Assembly (NCBI GenBank): GCA_023664185.1
Contig: JAMPGA010000008.1
Location: forward strand, 1 to 34,485
Direction: 5' to 3'
Length of the DNA: 34,485 bases
Source: Muribaculaceae bacterium
Lineage (GTDB): Bacteria; Bacteroidota; Bacteroidia; Bacteroidales; Muribaculaceae
The stretch's first letter is position 1, and each line of letters opens with the position of its first letter. The translations under genes and the position numbers were made by a program. Below, piece after piece: positions 1 through 8,389 of the stretch. Below the pieces are notes generated by a model that worked only from the letters and a program-made list of their open reading frames with translations, was not told the DNA's origin and made no database searches.

Positions 1-93
1 TCAGGTGTAAATTTTGATTTTTCAGAATTCATTCCCGATTCTTACACCGCAGACTGCTTAGATTTGCCAATTTCGGGCGATTTTACGAACAGA

Positions 94-128
94 AAAATCG
101 CTGAAAATGGTTGATTTTCAGCGATTTT
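94..128 (-). terminator. Intrinsic terminator downstream of tRNA-Lys
   Basis: A perfect 15-bp stem (94-108 with 114-128) encloses a 5-nt loop. Read on the minus strand the stem ends in TTTT followed by TCTG, which suits transcription ending after the tRNA. The arms are AT-rich around a CGCTG core. It could work in both directions. Confidence 0.7.
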
Positions 129-151
129 CCGAATTTTGAGGTGATTCCTCG

Positions 152-224
152 TGACCCCGGAGGGGCTCGAACCCTCGACCCACTGATTAAGAGTCAGTTG
201 CTCTACCAACTGAGCTACGGAGTC
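152..224 (-). tRNA. tRNA-Lys (anticodon CTT)
   Basis: The minus strand folds into a complete 73-nt cloverleaf: acceptor GACTCCG pairing with CGGGGTC (one wobble pair), D arm GCTC/GAGC, anticodon stem ACTGA/TCAGT around the loop CTCTTAA, and T arm GAGGG/CCCTC with the TTCGAGC loop. The loop gives anticodon CTT, so it reads AAG lysine codons. The discriminator base is A and no CCA is encoded, so CCA is presumably added by the nucleotidyltransferase. A consensus promoter lies upstream and a hairpin terminator downstream. Confidence 0.97.
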
Positions 225-258
225 TTGCTTTCTGAGGGGTTATCCCTCATTTGCGATG

Positions 259-290
259 CAAAATTAGACATTATTTTTGAACCTCACAAA
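259..290 (-). promoter_or_regulatory. Bacteroidota-type promoter for tRNA-Lys
   Basis: On the minus strand, TTTG (287-290) lies exactly 20 bp upstream of TAATTTTG (259-266). This matches the -33 TTTG and -7 TAnnTTTG pattern of the Bacteroidota primary sigma factor. The tRNA 5' end is about 35 nt downstream of the -7 box. Confidence 0.75.
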
Positions 291-386
291 TTTTTTTGAC
301 ACTTTTTTCAAGAATTTTTGCATCATTTTTGTTAACTTCCTGATTCCCTTTGGGTAAATTCGCATAGTTTTCATGCCAAAAAAAAT

Positions 387-417
387 GTCCGGATTCGGCG
401 GCGTGCTGAATCCGGAC
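387..417. terminator. Bidirectional terminator after fabD
   Basis: A perfect 10-bp GC-rich stem (387-396 with 408-417) has an 11-nt loop. It is flanked by a T run on the plus strand (419-424) and by an A run (378-385) that reads as T on the minus strand. It lies 23 bp beyond the fabD stop and would end the minus-strand fabD transcript. Confidence 0.85.
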
Positions 418-439
418 GTTTTTTGGGGTACGGGGCGGG

Positions 440-1318
440 TTACTGGCGTCCTGAAGTTGCTGCTTCGGGAGCTATTTTGCCTACGAGGCCCTGGAGCACT
501 TTGCCGGGACCGACTTCAATGAATTCGGTGGCTCCGTCGGCTACCATATTTTTCACACTCTGTGTCCAGCGTACGGGTGCTGTGAGCTGGGCCACGAGAT
601 TGGCCTTAATCTCTGCAGGGTCTGTGTGAGGCTTGGCATCAACGTTCTGGTAGACGGGCACTGAGGGGGTGTGGAATTCGGTCTTTTCGATGGCTTCTGC
701 CAGTTCGGCGCGTGCGGGCTCCATACAAGGTGAGTGGAAACCGCCTCCCACTTTGAGTTTGAGTGCACGCTTGGCGCCGGCGGCCTTGAGCTGCTCGCAA
801 GCTGCGTCGATTGCCTCTATTTCGCCTGATATGACGAGCTGACCGGGGCAGTTGTAGTTGGCGCATACCACGGTGCCGTCTATTGAAGCACAGATTTCCT
901 CAACCTTTTCGTCGGGGAGAGCTATGACAGCGGCCATGGTGGAGGGGTTCATTTCGCAGGCTTTCTGCATGGCCTGTGCACGTGCTGAGACGAGGCGTAC
1001 GCCATCTTCAAAGCTCAGAGCACCGGCGGCCACAAGAGCCGAGAATTCGCCAAGCGAGTGACCGGCTACCATCGAGGGGTCAAACTCGTCGCCCATGGTC
1101 TTGGCCAGGATCACGGAGTGAAGGAATATGGCAGGCTGTGTCACTTTGGTTTGACGCAGGTCTTCGTCGGTTCCCTCAAACATGAGGTCGGTGATGCGGA
1201 AGCCCAGAATATCGTTGGCCTTCTCAAACATCTCCTTTGCCACCGGATTGTTGTCATACAGATCCTTGCCCATTCCTACAAACTGGGCTCCCTGTCCGGG
1301 GAATACAAATGCTTTCAT
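440..1318 (-). CDS. fabD: Malonyl-CoA:ACP transacylase
   Basis: FabD moves the malonyl group from CoA to acyl carrier protein, giving the extender unit for type II fatty acid synthesis in the cytoplasm. The 292-residue product has the usual length. It starts with the nucleotide-loop-like GQGAQFVGMG (residues 8-17), carries the nucleophile Ser88 in GHSLGE, a catalytic His195 in GGFHSPCM, and the C-terminal EVGPGKVLQGL motif. It stands alone: a hairpin terminator follows it and a separate -7 box precedes it, and the fucose operon upstream ends 63 bp away. No other fatty-acid genes are nearby. Confidence 0.96.
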   Translation of the reverse strand: MKAFVFPGQGAQFVGMGKDLYDNNPVAKEMFEKANDILGFRITDLMFEGTDEDLRQTKVTQPAIFLHSVILAKTMGDEFDPSMVAGHSLGEFSALVAAGALSFEDGVRLVSARAQAMQKACEMNPSTMAAVIALPDEKVEEICASIDGTVVCANYNCPGQLVISGEIEAIDAACEQLKAAGAKRALKLKVGGGFHSPCMEPARAELAEAIEKTEFHTPSVPVYQNVDAKPHTDPAEIKANLVAQLTAPVRWTQSVKNMVADGATEFIEVGPGKVLQGLVGKIAPEAATSGRQ

Positions 1319-1355
1319 ATCGGATGAATGATTGGTTTATTTGATTTTTCGGCTG

Positions 1356-1363
1356 CAAAGTTA
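1356..1363 (-). promoter_or_regulatory. -7 box, probable fabD promoter
   Basis: TAACTTTG on the minus strand, about 37 bp upstream of the fabD ATG, is a full match to TAnnTTTG. I find no TTTG at the preferred 20-bp distance; the nearest similar tetramer (ATTG, 1376-1379) is only 12 bp away. The promoter is therefore likely but not well defined. Confidence 0.5.
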
Positions 1364-1381
1364 CAACTTTTTTGCCAATTA

Positions 1382-2686
1382 TCAGTCTCTCACACGTCTT
1401 ATTCCGTAGACCATCACCACTGCGAAGCATATCAGCGGCAACACGAACGACAGATTTACGGCCGGGAAGCTGCAGATTGTGCCGCAGTCTATGATGCGAG
1501 CCTGGAGCGGGGGCAACACTGAACCTCCCAGTATGGCCATTATCAGGCCGGCGGCTCCAAACTTTGCATCGTCGCCCAGGCCGTTGAGCGCTATGCCATA
1601 GATGGTGGGGAACATCAGCGACATGCAAGCCGAGACACTCACCAGGCAATACATACCCATGCGGTTCTGGAAGAATATCACTCCCACGCTCAGCACCAGT
1701 CCGGCCAGTGCCAGTATGGAGAGAAGTCGTCCGGCATTTATAAACCTCAGCAAATAGGTGCACACGAAGCGGCTGCAGCAGAATAGAGCCATGGCCACGA
1801 TATTGTATTGCTGAGACAGCACTTCGGCGCTCTTCTCGTCCATTCCCTCAAGCATGAACACCCGTGTGCCATACTGAATAATAAATGTCCAGCACATTAT
1901 CTGTGCTCCGATATAGAAGAACTGAGCCACTACGCCTTCCCTGTATCGGGATATGGAGAAGATGCGGCTGATGGAGCGGAAGAGGTGCACATCGTGGCTC
2001 TTGTCGCCATTATGCGGCATTTTGGCTATGGCAATCACTATGCATATGGCCACTACTACGATACCTATAAACATATATGGCTCTATGAGCACGCCCAGAT
2101 CGTAGTCGCGCACGGCTTCAAACTCGGCGTCGGAAAGTCCGGCTCTACCTTTACTGTCCAGGGGACTCAGACGAGCCTGAATAAAGGTCATGGCCACCCA
2201 CATTCCTGCCAGCGAGCCCACGGGGTTGAACGACTGTGCCATATTTAGCCTTCGCGTGGCTGTGGCGTCCGAGCCCATCGACAGGATATAGGGGTTGGCG
2301 CTGGTCTCAAGAAACGACAGTCCGCATGTGAGGATGAAATAGGCTATCAGAAAGGGGTAATAATTGCCCGTGAGCATTGCCGGGTAAAACAGAAAGGCAC
2401 CCAGTGCATAGAGGCCGAGACCCAGAAGTATTCCTGCTTTGTAGGAATAGCGGCGTATGAAGATCGCCGCCGGAAAGGCCATAGCAAAATACCCTCCGTA
2501 GAATGCCACCTGCACAAGGCTTCCCTCGGTTACGCTCATGCGGAATATCTTTGAGAACGCCTTCACCATCGGGTTGGTAATATCGTTGGCAAAGCCCCAC
2601 AGAGCGAAACAGCTTGTGATGAGGATGAAAGGCATGAGATAGTTCACGCCATTATAGTGCAGCATCGATTGTGTGTCGTTTTTCAT
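1382..2686 (-). CDS. fucP: L-fucose:H+ symporter, MFS family
   Basis: A 434-residue inner-membrane sugar transporter of the FucP branch of the major facilitator superfamily, with about 12 hydrophobic segments. Characteristic stretches include WGFANDITNP in TM1, LETSANPY in TM4 (the Glu matches the E. coli FucP Glu135 region) and ARRLNMAQSFNPVGS-like sequence after it. The start is set at the ATG whose sequence begins MKNDTQSM, because this ATG overlaps the upstream mutarotase stop as ATGA; the open frame extends 36 codons further but only inside that gene. By eye, E. coli Asp46 aligns with Asn38 here. It is the last gene of fucI-mutarotase-fucP. Glucose/galactose transport is a less likely alternative given the neighbours. 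Confidence 0.88.
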   Translation of the reverse strand: MKNDTQSMLHYNGVNYLMPFILITSCFALWGFANDITNPMVKAFSKIFRMSVTEGSLVQVAFYGGYFAMAFPAAIFIRRYSYKAGILLGLGLYALGAFLFYPAMLTGNYYPFLIAYFILTCGLSFLETSANPYILSMGSDATATRRLNMAQSFNPVGSLAGMWVAMTFIQARLSPLDSKGRAGLSDAEFEAVRDYDLGVLIEPYMFIGIVVVAICIVIAIAKMPHNGDKSHDVHLFRSISRIFSISRYREGVVAQFFYIGAQIMCWTFIIQYGTRVFMLEGMDEKSAEVLSQQYNIVAMALFCCSRFVCTYLLRFINAGRLLSILALAGLVLSVGVIFFQNRMGMYCLVSVSACMSLMFPTIYGIALNGLGDDAKFGAAGLIMAILGGSVLPPLQARIIDCGTICSFPAVNLSFVLPLICFAVVMVYGIRRVRD

Positions 2687-3045
2687 GGCGTCGTGTCGTC
2701 GTAGAGGTAAAACATCCGCTCCATGGGCTGCCATTTGTCGGCAGACGAAGCCCCGGCTTCCGACTGCTGGAACACCGACATATAGTCCTCCCACTCCTGC
2801 TGTCGGGGCAGTGTAGCCAGACGCGACATGGCGGCATCCAGGTCAAGCTCTGCAGGCGCCTCCAGTATCATCACCAGGCGGGTGCCGAGGATGTAGATAT
2901 CCATCCCCAGTATGCCCACCTCCTTGATCCCCGCGATAATCTCGGGCCACACATTGCCCTGCGCATGGCGACGGCGATATTCGGCTATAAGATCCGGATC
3001 ATCGCGGAGATCAAGAGTGCGTACATATTTTATGGTTTCAGCCAT
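2683..3045 (-). CDS. L-fucose/L-rhamnose mutarotase (RhaM family)
   Basis: A 120-residue protein of the RhaM-like dimeric ferredoxin-fold mutarotases (COG3254, formerly DUF718). Visible family features are an N-terminal beta strand with EYRRRHAQGNVWPE (residues 22-35; the Arg/His and Trp-Pro-Glu are typical), the GILGMDIYILG strand, and the C-terminal MERMFYLYD. These enzymes interconvert the alpha and beta anomers of 6-deoxy sugars. Placement between fucI and fucP, with 5 bp before it and an ATGA overlap after it, indicates L-fucose as the substrate, feeding the right anomer to the isomerase. It is not of the FucU fold. Substrate assignment rests on context. Confidence 0.88.
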   Translation of the reverse strand: MAETIKYVRTLDLRDDPDLIAEYRRRHAQGNVWPEIIAGIKEVGILGMDIYILGTRLVMILEAPAELDLDAAMSRLATLPRQQEWEDYMSVFQQSEAGASSADKWQPMERMFYLYDDTTP

Positions 3046-3050
3046 GACGA

Positions 3051-4829
3051 TTATTTATATATAGGTCCATAGGCTGCGCAGGCGCGATAGTCGGCGCCCT
3101 CCTTGTCCATGCCGAAGGCATTCCAGGCGGCGGGGCGGAATATACCCTCATCCACCACATTGTGCATGCACACCGGAATGCGCAGTATCGAAGCCAGTGT
3201 GATGATGTCGCGGCCTATGTGGCCATACGAGATGGCACCGTGATTGGCTCCCCAGTTGTTCATCACCGAATATACATCCTTGAATGCGTCGCGATCGGGA
3301 CACAGGCGGGGCACAAACCATGTGGTGGGCCAGGTGGGGTCGGTGCGTTTGTCGAGGATGCTGTTGATCTCGGGATCGATATCAACAGTCCAACCCTCGG
3401 CCAGCTGGAGCACCGGGCCAAGACCCTTCACCAGGTTGAGTCTCAACATGGTGACGGGCATACCACCCTTAGTGAGGAAGTTTGACGAGAAGCCGCCCCC
3501 ACGGAAGTAGTCGCGATCAGCCGGATACCATGTGGTGGCTTTCAGGCAAGCCTCTACGTCCTTTTCGGTCATTTCCCATGAGGGCTTCATACACGCCTCA
3601 CCCTGTGCGTTCACACTTGCGCCTGTAGCGTCGAGCGTGGTAGCGCCTGAATTGATGAGGTGGATTATGCCGCCCGAAGCTCGTCCGGTAAGCTCCTTGC
3701 CGGTTACACGCTTTACAGCCTCGGGGCTCCAGTATGTGCGCACATCCGAGAACATCTGGCCGCATCCCGTGAGCAGATGGCCAAACAGCATGGCCACACC
3801 GTTGCAGGCGTCATTTTCGGTGGCCAGCACGAAGGCCTCGCGGATACCGTTCCAGTCAAATGAAGTGTTCATCAGAGCCTCTGTAAAGTCACCATTGGGC
3901 TTCCAGTCTGTCCACTGGCGCTGACCCTGGAAACCGCCGACTATGGCATTGTGGCCCAGAGCCTCCTCCTTGAATCCCATCTCGAGGAGCTTGGGATTAC
4001 CCTTCATGAGGTCGCGCACCACCAGAGTCATCTTCACGATAAACTCCCAGTCAGCATCCTTCTCCTGGCGTGTTTTCTTCTTTTCGGGGCGGTTCTTGAA
4101 GTCCTCGCCCTCATTGACTTTACAGTATTTCTCTGCCCAGGCCATGGCCTTGTCATACTCCTCATGGTCGTAGATACCCTCGTCCATTCTGCGCAGAATC
4201 TCGGTCTCGTCGATGCTCTCGTTGCGCATGCCCAGATACTCCTGGAAGAAATCGGGATTGACGATCGATCCGGCAATACCCATACACATAGACCCGATTG
4301 AGAGATACGACTTACCCCTCATTATGGCCACAGCCATGGCGGCGCGGGCAAAGCGCAGTAGCTTCTCAGCCACATCGGCAGGGATAGTATTGTCGTCAAG
4401 ATCCTGCACATCATGGCCATAGATGCCGAAAGCGGGCAGACCTTTCTGGGCATGAGCAGCCAGAACGGCGGCGAGATATACGGCGCCCGGGCGCTCTGTG
4501 CCGTTGAAGCCCCACACTGCCTTGGGCCAGTGAGGATTCATGTCCATGGTTTCGGCGCCATAGCACCAGCAGGAAGTCACCGTAATAGTGACACCCACGC
4601 CCTCGCGCTCAAACTTGGCGGCGCAAGCTGCAGTCTCGGGCACACGGCCTATAGTACCATCGGCTATGACACACTCCATGGGAGTGCCGTCGGGGTAGCG
4701 GAGGTTGGTGGATATCAGCTCGGCCACGGCACGAGCCAGACACATGGTTTTCTCTTCGAGGCTCTCGCGCACACCGCCCTGGCGCGCGTCTATGACCGGA
4801 CGAATGCCGATCTTGGGATATTTGTCCAT
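3051..4829 (-). CDS. fucI: L-fucose isomerase
   Basis: FucI is a manganese-dependent cytoplasmic enzyme that converts L-fucose to L-fuculose. At 592 residues it matches the E. coli enzyme in length. The start at [16 protein letters not shown] is chosen because family members begin this way; the frame runs 58 codons further upstream through the promoter region without similarity. Recognisable parts are [19 protein letters not shown] at the N terminus, the [12 protein letters not shown] segment, TENDACNG (metal-site Asp region) and a C-terminal [15 protein letters not shown]. It heads the operon fucI-mutarotase-fucP. No fuculokinase, fuculose-1-phosphate aldolase or fucose regulator lies in the window, so those must be encoded elsewhere. 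Confidence 0.96.
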   Translation of the reverse strand: MDKYPKIGIRPVIDARQGGVRESLEEKTMCLARAVAELISTNLRYPDGTPMECVIADGTIGRVPETAACAAKFEREGVGVTITVTSCWCYGAETMDMNPHWPKAVWGFNGTERPGAVYLAAVLAAHAQKGLPAFGIYGHDVQDLDDNTIPADVAEKLLRFARAAMAVAIMRGKSYLSIGSMCMGIAGSIVNPDFFQEYLGMRNESIDETEILRRMDEGIYDHEEYDKAMAWAEKYCKVNEGEDFKNRPEKKKTRQEKDADWEFIVKMTLVVRDLMKGNPKLLEMGFKEEALGHNAIVGGFQGQRQWTDWKPNGDFTEALMNTSFDWNGIREAFVLATENDACNGVAMLFGHLLTGCGQMFSDVRTYWSPEAVKRVTGKELTGRASGGIIHLINSGATTLDATGASVNAQGEACMKPSWEMTEKDVEACLKATTWYPADRDYFRGGGFSSNFLTKGGMPVTMLRLNLVKGLGPVLQLAEGWTVDIDPEINSILDKRTDPTWPTTWFVPRLCPDRDAFKDVYSVMNNWGANHGAISYGHIGRDIITLASILRIPVCMHNVVDEGIFRPAAWNAFGMDKEGADYRACAAYGPIYK

Positions 4830-4864
4830 GGTGGTTAAATTTAAGATTGATTGTTGTATACTCG

Positions 4865-4872
4865 CAAAGTTA
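4865..4872 (-). promoter_or_regulatory. -7 box, probable fuc operon promoter
   Basis: TAACTTTG on the minus strand lies 35 bp upstream of the fucI ATG in the divergent region between fucI and tatA. I see no good -33 TTTG, which would fit a promoter that needs an activator, as expected for an inducible sugar operon; that is inference. Confidence 0.5.
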
Positions 4873-4927
4873 AGAATTTTTTGACAATTTTTAGAACCCT
4901 CAACGCCTATTTGTGCACGAAAATAGC

Positions 4928-4935
4928 TAACTTTG
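4928..4935 (+). promoter_or_regulatory. -7 box, probable tatA operon promoter
   Basis: TAACTTTG on the plus strand lies about 40 bp upstream of the tatA ATG. A TTTG at 4910-4913 is only 14 bp away, shorter than the 20 bp seen at the best promoters here. The -7 boxes of tatA and fucI are back to back, some 55 bp apart, so the two operons probably share one divergent regulatory region. Confidence 0.5.
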
Positions 4936-4974
4936 TATTGTTCAAACACAAAGTAGCAACTCAACATAAACACC

Positions 4975-5172
4975 ATGATACCCTGCATATTCAACCTTGG
5001 CACCGGCGAGATAATAGTGATTCTCGTGGTAGTGCTGCTGCTCTTCGGAGCGAAGCGTATCCCCGAGCTGGCACGCTCGCTCGGAAAAGGTGTAAGTTCC
5101 TTTAAGGAAGGGCTTAACGATACGAAAAAGGATTTCGAACAATCGTCGGCTCACACTGACGACAACAAATGA
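4975..5172 (+). CDS. tatA: Sec-independent translocase subunit TatA/E
   Basis: A 65-residue protein with one N-terminal membrane helix (about residues 9-24, [17 protein letters not shown]), the hallmark [16 protein letters not shown] hinge and amphipathic helix, and a short acidic tail. TatA oligomers form the size-fitting pore of the twin-arginine pathway that exports folded proteins across the inner membrane. It overlaps tatC by ATGA, so the two are translationally coupled. No separate TatB is present here; Bacteroidota usually have a minimal TatA-TatC system. The start is the ATG after the promoter. Confidence 0.93.
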   Translation: MIPCIFNLGTGEIIVILVVVLLLFGAKRIPELARSLGKGVSSFKEGLNDTKKDFEQSSAHTDDNK

Positions 5173-5915
5173 ATCAGCCCACCTTCTGGGATCATGCCGA
5201 AGTGCTGCGCGGGGTGTTGATGCGCATCCTCGCGGTGGTGGCTGTGCTCACCACTGTAAGTTTCTTGGCCATGCCCCGACTCTTCGACCAGGTCATTCTG
5301 GCTCCCACCCGACCTGATTTCCCTCTCTACACCACACTGGGGTTGCAGATGGAGCCGGTCCGGCTGGTCAACATACAGCTTTCCTCGCAGTTTCTCATCC
5401 ATATCTCCACATCGCTGTGGATGGGACTGGCTTTCTCCTTCCCCATCATAATCTCCCTGTTGTGGGGGTTCATTTCGCCGGGGCTTTACGACCATGAAAA
5501 GCGTGGCGCTACACCGGCATTTGTCGGAGGCTGCGTCATGTTCTTTCTCGGAGTGCTGGCCGGATACTATATGGTGTTTCCGCTCACGCTGCGTTTTCTG
5601 GCCGACTATCAGCTCAGCGCCCTTATACCCAACCAGATATCCCTCGACTCGTATATCGACACGTTCATGCTCACCATTCTGGCCATGGGCATAATATTCG
5701 AGCTGCCGGTAGTGACCTGGCTACTGGGAAAGACAGGGCTGCTTCACCGAGATCTCTTCTCCACATATCGGCGTCATGCCATCGTGGCACTACTGGTGCT
5801 CGCAGCCATCGTTACCCCCTCGGGAGATCCGCTCACCCTCATGGTAGTGTTCACTCCGGTCTACATACTGTGGGAACTGTCGGCGCTCACGGTGCCGAGA
5901 CGTGTTAAAGTTTAA
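5169..5915 (+). CDS. tatC: Twin-arginine translocase subunit TatC
   Basis: TatC is the receptor for twin-arginine signal peptides in the inner membrane. The 248-residue product opens with FWDHAEVLRGVLMRI, the usual conserved cytoplasmic N-terminal region, and has six hydrophobic segments. Conserved parts include FISPGLYDHEKR after TM2, the TM3 region FFLGVLAGYYMVFPLTLRF, and FELPV in TM5. The C terminus ends soon after TM6 with a short basic tail (PRRVKV). The ATG overlaps the tatA stop. The following gene starts 21 bp downstream, so tatAC are probably co-transcribed with mtnN and luxS. Confidence 0.94.
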   Translation: MNQPTFWDHAEVLRGVLMRILAVVAVLTTVSFLAMPRLFDQVILAPTRPDFPLYTTLGLQMEPVRLVNIQLSSQFLIHISTSLWMGLAFSFPIIISLLWGFISPGLYDHEKRGATPAFVGGCVMFFLGVLAGYYMVFPLTLRFLADYQLSALIPNQISLDSYIDTFMLTILAMGIIFELPVVTWLLGKTGLLHRDLFSTYRRHAIVALLVLAAIVTPSGDPLTLMVVFTPVYILWELSALTVPRRVKV

Positions 5916-5936
5916 TCATCAATCCAAAATACTATC

Positions 5937-6605
5937 GTGAAAATAGGCATTATAGTAGCCATGAGCAAGGAGTTGCGACTCATACTCCCCATGCTCGACA
6001 ATCCCACTGAAGAAACCCGTGGAGGGTTCACCTTTCACTGCGGCCACATAGGGGTCCACTCAGTGGCGCTTATGGAGTGTGGCATAGGCAAGGTTAACGC
6101 CGCCATGGGAGCCACTCTGATGGCCGACCATTACAGCCCCGACCTCATCATCAATACCGGCGTGGCAGCCGGCGCAGGCCCCGAAGTGGCCGTGATGGAC
6201 ACCGTGATAGCCACCTCACTGGCTCATCACGACTTCTGGTGTATAGGCGAGGAATGGGGGCGCGTGCCCGGCTCGCCAAGATTTCTCCCGGCTGTGACTT
6301 TCGACGATATCCTCGATGGTCCCGGTGTGAAAAGAGGCATGATTGTGTCGGGCGAGCTCTTTATCTCCAAGCGTCAGGAAGTGGAGCTGATACGCTCACG
6401 GTTTCCCGAAGCTCTGGCTGTCGACATGGAGAGTGCAGCCATAGCCCAGGTGTGTCAGCATCTGTCCATACCCTACTTCTGCATGCGTGTCATCAGCGAC
6501 TCACCCTGGTGCTCCCACGACAATTCCCGCCAGTATACCGACTTCTGGGAAGACGCTCCGCTCCATTCGTTTTCCCTTGTCAGAAAACTCCTTGAGTCAT
6601 TATGA
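5937..6605 (+). CDS. mtnN: 5'-methylthioadenosine/S-adenosylhomocysteine nucleosidase
   Basis: A 222-residue nucleoside phosphorylase-fold enzyme (Pfs/MtnN) that cleaves adenine from S-adenosylhomocysteine and methylthioadenosine. The three catalytic residues are in place: Glu12 in MSKEL, Glu165 in VDMESAA and Asp188 in ISDSP. The NTGVAAGAG loop (residues 73-81) binds the ribose/nucleobase region. The start is GTG, 21 bp after tatC, because MKIGIIVAMSKE is the family N terminus and no ATG fits. The stop overlaps the luxS ATG. Its product, S-ribosylhomocysteine, is the LuxS substrate, so the overlap couples successive steps of SAH recycling. Confidence 0.95.
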   Translation: MKIGIIVAMSKELRLILPMLDNPTEETRGGFTFHCGHIGVHSVALMECGIGKVNAAMGATLMADHYSPDLIINTGVAAGAGPEVAVMDTVIATSLAHHDFWCIGEEWGRVPGSPRFLPAVTFDDILDGPGVKRGMIVSGELFISKRQEVELIRSRFPEALAVDMESAAIAQVCQHLSIPYFCMRVISDSPWCSHDNSRQYTDFWEDAPLHSFSLVRKLLESL

Positions 6606-7084
6606 AAAAGATCCCAAGCTTCACCATCGACCACAACCGGCTCCTGAGAGGTATATATGTGTCGCGGCGCGACGTGACTCCGTCGGGCGATACCCTCACC
6701 ACATTCGACATCCGCATGACCGAGCCTAACCGCCAGCCGGCACTCTCGCCCGAGGCCCTCCACGCTATGGAGCACCTCGCAGCCACATTTCTGCGCAACC
6801 ATCCCCAATGGGCCGAAAAGATAGTATACTGGGGTCCCATGGGCTGCTGCACAGGCAACTATCTCATAGTGCAGGGACAGGTGGAGAGCGCCGAAATACT
6901 CCCCCTTGTGCTCGAGACCATGGAGTATGTGGCCCGATTTGAGGGAGATATCCCCGGAGCCACTCCGCGCGACTGCGGCAACTACTCCTTCATGGATCTT
7001 CAGGCGGCTCGCCGGGCAGCCCGCATCTACATTGACGAAGTGCTCTCCCACCCCACCTCCGACAACCTCAACTATCCACTCTGA
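6602..7084 (+). CDS. luxS: S-ribosylhomocysteine lyase
   Basis: LuxS splits S-ribosylhomocysteine into homocysteine and the autoinducer-2 precursor DPD. The 160-residue protein has the metal-binding HAMEH motif (His54, His58 with Glu57), the catalytic Cys82 in GPMGCCTG and the third metal ligand Cys125 in RDCGNY. All expected residues are present, so it should be active. It begins inside the mtnN stop codon (ATGA). A Cys sits next to the catalytic Cys where many homologues have Gln or Arg. Together with metK 1.6 kb downstream it covers most of the activated methyl cycle. Confidence 0.97.
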   Translation: MKKIPSFTIDHNRLLRGIYVSRRDVTPSGDTLTTFDIRMTEPNRQPALSPEALHAMEHLAATFLRNHPQWAEKIVYWGPMGCCTGNYLIVQGQVESAEILPLVLETMEYVARFEGDIPGATPRDCGNYSFMDLQAARRAARIYIDEVLSHPTSDNLNYPL

Positions 7085-7124
7085 CACTCTCTCGCCCCTT
7101 CCCACACCACTCTGCACATCCGTG

Positions 7125-7790
7125 ATGAAAGATCTTCGTGGCATAAAAGGATCACACTATATAGCCTCCTTGATAGAACAAGGAGAACATGAACAGCAAG
7201 ACTTTAAATTTGCCATCCCCGACTCGCGCAAAATAGCACGCTCTATCTCCGCATTTGCCAACCATTCCGGCGGCCGGCTCCTCATAGGGGTCAAAGACAA
7301 CGGCACCATAGCCGGCGTCAGGTCAGAAGAAGATGTTTATATGGTGGAGCAGGCCGCCGAACTGTTTTGCGACCCCCCACAACAGATAGTCATTACCCCA
7401 TTCCGCGTTGACGGCGGCATCCTCGTGGTGCGCGTCGAGATCCCCCCTGCCCTGCATCGCCCCGTATGTGTGCGCGAAAATGGCGGAGAGCTCAAGGCCT
7501 ACTTCCGTGTCCGCGACGAAAATATCCTGGCCTCGCCCCTCATGGTGAGAGCCTGGCGTCAGGCCGCCGACCCCGACAACGCCCCCCTCATCCAGCTCGA
7601 CGCCACTGCCCGCTCCCTCCTTGCTCTTGCCGCCCGCGAGCAGGGGGTAGATCTGAATGAATTCATGCTCTCGGCCCACCTCTCCGAGGCCGTAGCCGAG
7701 CAGCTCGCGGTCACACTCCACTGCATGCATCTCCTGGATTTCAAATATATCGACGGTCGGTTCAAACTATCTGCCATCGATATTGGTTGA
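7125..7790 (+). CDS. AlbA_2-domain (Schlafen-like) putative nucleic-acid-binding protein
   Basis: A 221-residue protein whose N-terminal half is an AlbA_2/divergent AAA-4 domain: EQQDFKFAIPD (residues 23-33), then IARSISAFANHSGGRLLIGVKDNG (roughly 37-60), the classic GG-hLLIGV-D signature. The C-terminal half has no motif I recognise and may be a winged-helix-like region. The start is the ATG 40 bp after luxS; the frame stays open upstream inside luxS but reads another frame. AlbA_2 proteins are often transcriptional or defence-related, some with RNase activity, but no function can be given here. It precedes the zeta-like kinase by 35 bp, so may belong with it. Confidence 0.8.
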   Translation: MKDLRGIKGSHYIASLIEQGEHEQQDFKFAIPDSRKIARSISAFANHSGGRLLIGVKDNGTIAGVRSEEDVYMVEQAAELFCDPPQQIVITPFRVDGGILVVRVEIPPALHRPVCVRENGGELKAYFRVRDENILASPLMVRAWRQAADPDNAPLIQLDATARSLLALAAREQGVDLNEFMLSAHLSEAVAEQLAVTLHCMHLLDFKYIDGRFKLSAIDIG

Positions 7791-7825
7791 TATTATATAC
7801 ACACCATTAATAATATCACACCGAG

Positions 7826-8389
7826 ATGACCCCCAAACTATACATCATAGCAGGTTGCAACGGAGCCGGCAAGACCACCGCCTCGTTCACCGTACTGCCC
7901 GAAGCCCTCAACTGTCGCGAATTTGTCAACGCCGACGAGATAGCCAAGGGTCTCTCGCCTTTCTGCCCCGAAGAAATGGCCATTGTGGCCGGACGTCTCA
8001 TGCTCCAGCGCATACAGCAGCTCATGGCTCAGCGCCAGACCTTTGCCATTGAGACCACCCTGGCCACACGCTCATACCGCAACACCATCCGCCGCGCCCA
8101 TGCCGCCGGCTACGAAGTGGTTCTGCTCTACTTCTGGCTCCCCTCGCCCGAGCTGGCTATCTCGCGTGTGGCTCAGCGTGTGCGAAACGGCGGCCACAAC
8201 ATCCCCGACGACGTGGTGCGTCAGCGCTACTACCACGGCCTCCACAACTTCTTTGAAATATTCATGCCGATTGTCGACTACTGGGCCATCTACGACAACT
8301 CGCGCTATCCCATCGAAATAGCCAATTCCGACAAAGTATCACAACCGAAAATCTTTCGACACATTGCCAATCATGTCACCCAAGGATAA
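7826..8389 (+). CDS. Zeta-toxin-like P-loop kinase (COG4185 family)
   Basis: A 187-residue protein with a Walker A motif GCNGAGKT at residues 10-17, followed by FVNADEIAKGLSPF (about 33-46) and ETTLATRSY (about 73-81), then GGHNIPDDVVRQRY, the pattern of the COG4185 zeta-toxin-related kinases. Zeta toxins phosphorylate UDP-N-acetylglucosamine; whether this subfamily does so is unknown. The glutamate-threonine and asparagine-alanine-aspartate motifs expected for substrate binding are kept. It overlaps the next small ORF by 17 bp in another frame, an arrangement typical of toxin-antitoxin pairs. It could instead be a housekeeping kinase. Confidence 0.85.
   Translation: MTPKLYIIAGCNGAGKTTASFTVLPEALNCREFVNADEIAKGLSPFCPEEMAIVAGRLMLQRIQQLMAQRQTFAIETTLATRSYRNTIRRAHAAGYEVVLLYFWLPSPELAISRVAQRVRNGGHNIPDDVVRQRYYHGLHNFFEIFMPIVDYWAIYDNSRYPIEIANSDKVSQPKIFRHIANHVTQG

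Noticed and set aside
111..299. 62-codon frame on the plus strand over the tRNA
   Set aside because: It runs antisense through the tRNA-Lys cloverleaf and has no protein features.
4830..5003. 58-codon N-terminal extension of fucI
   Set aside because: It covers both divergent -7 boxes and part of tatA and has no similarity to FucI, whose family N terminus is [11 protein letters not shown].
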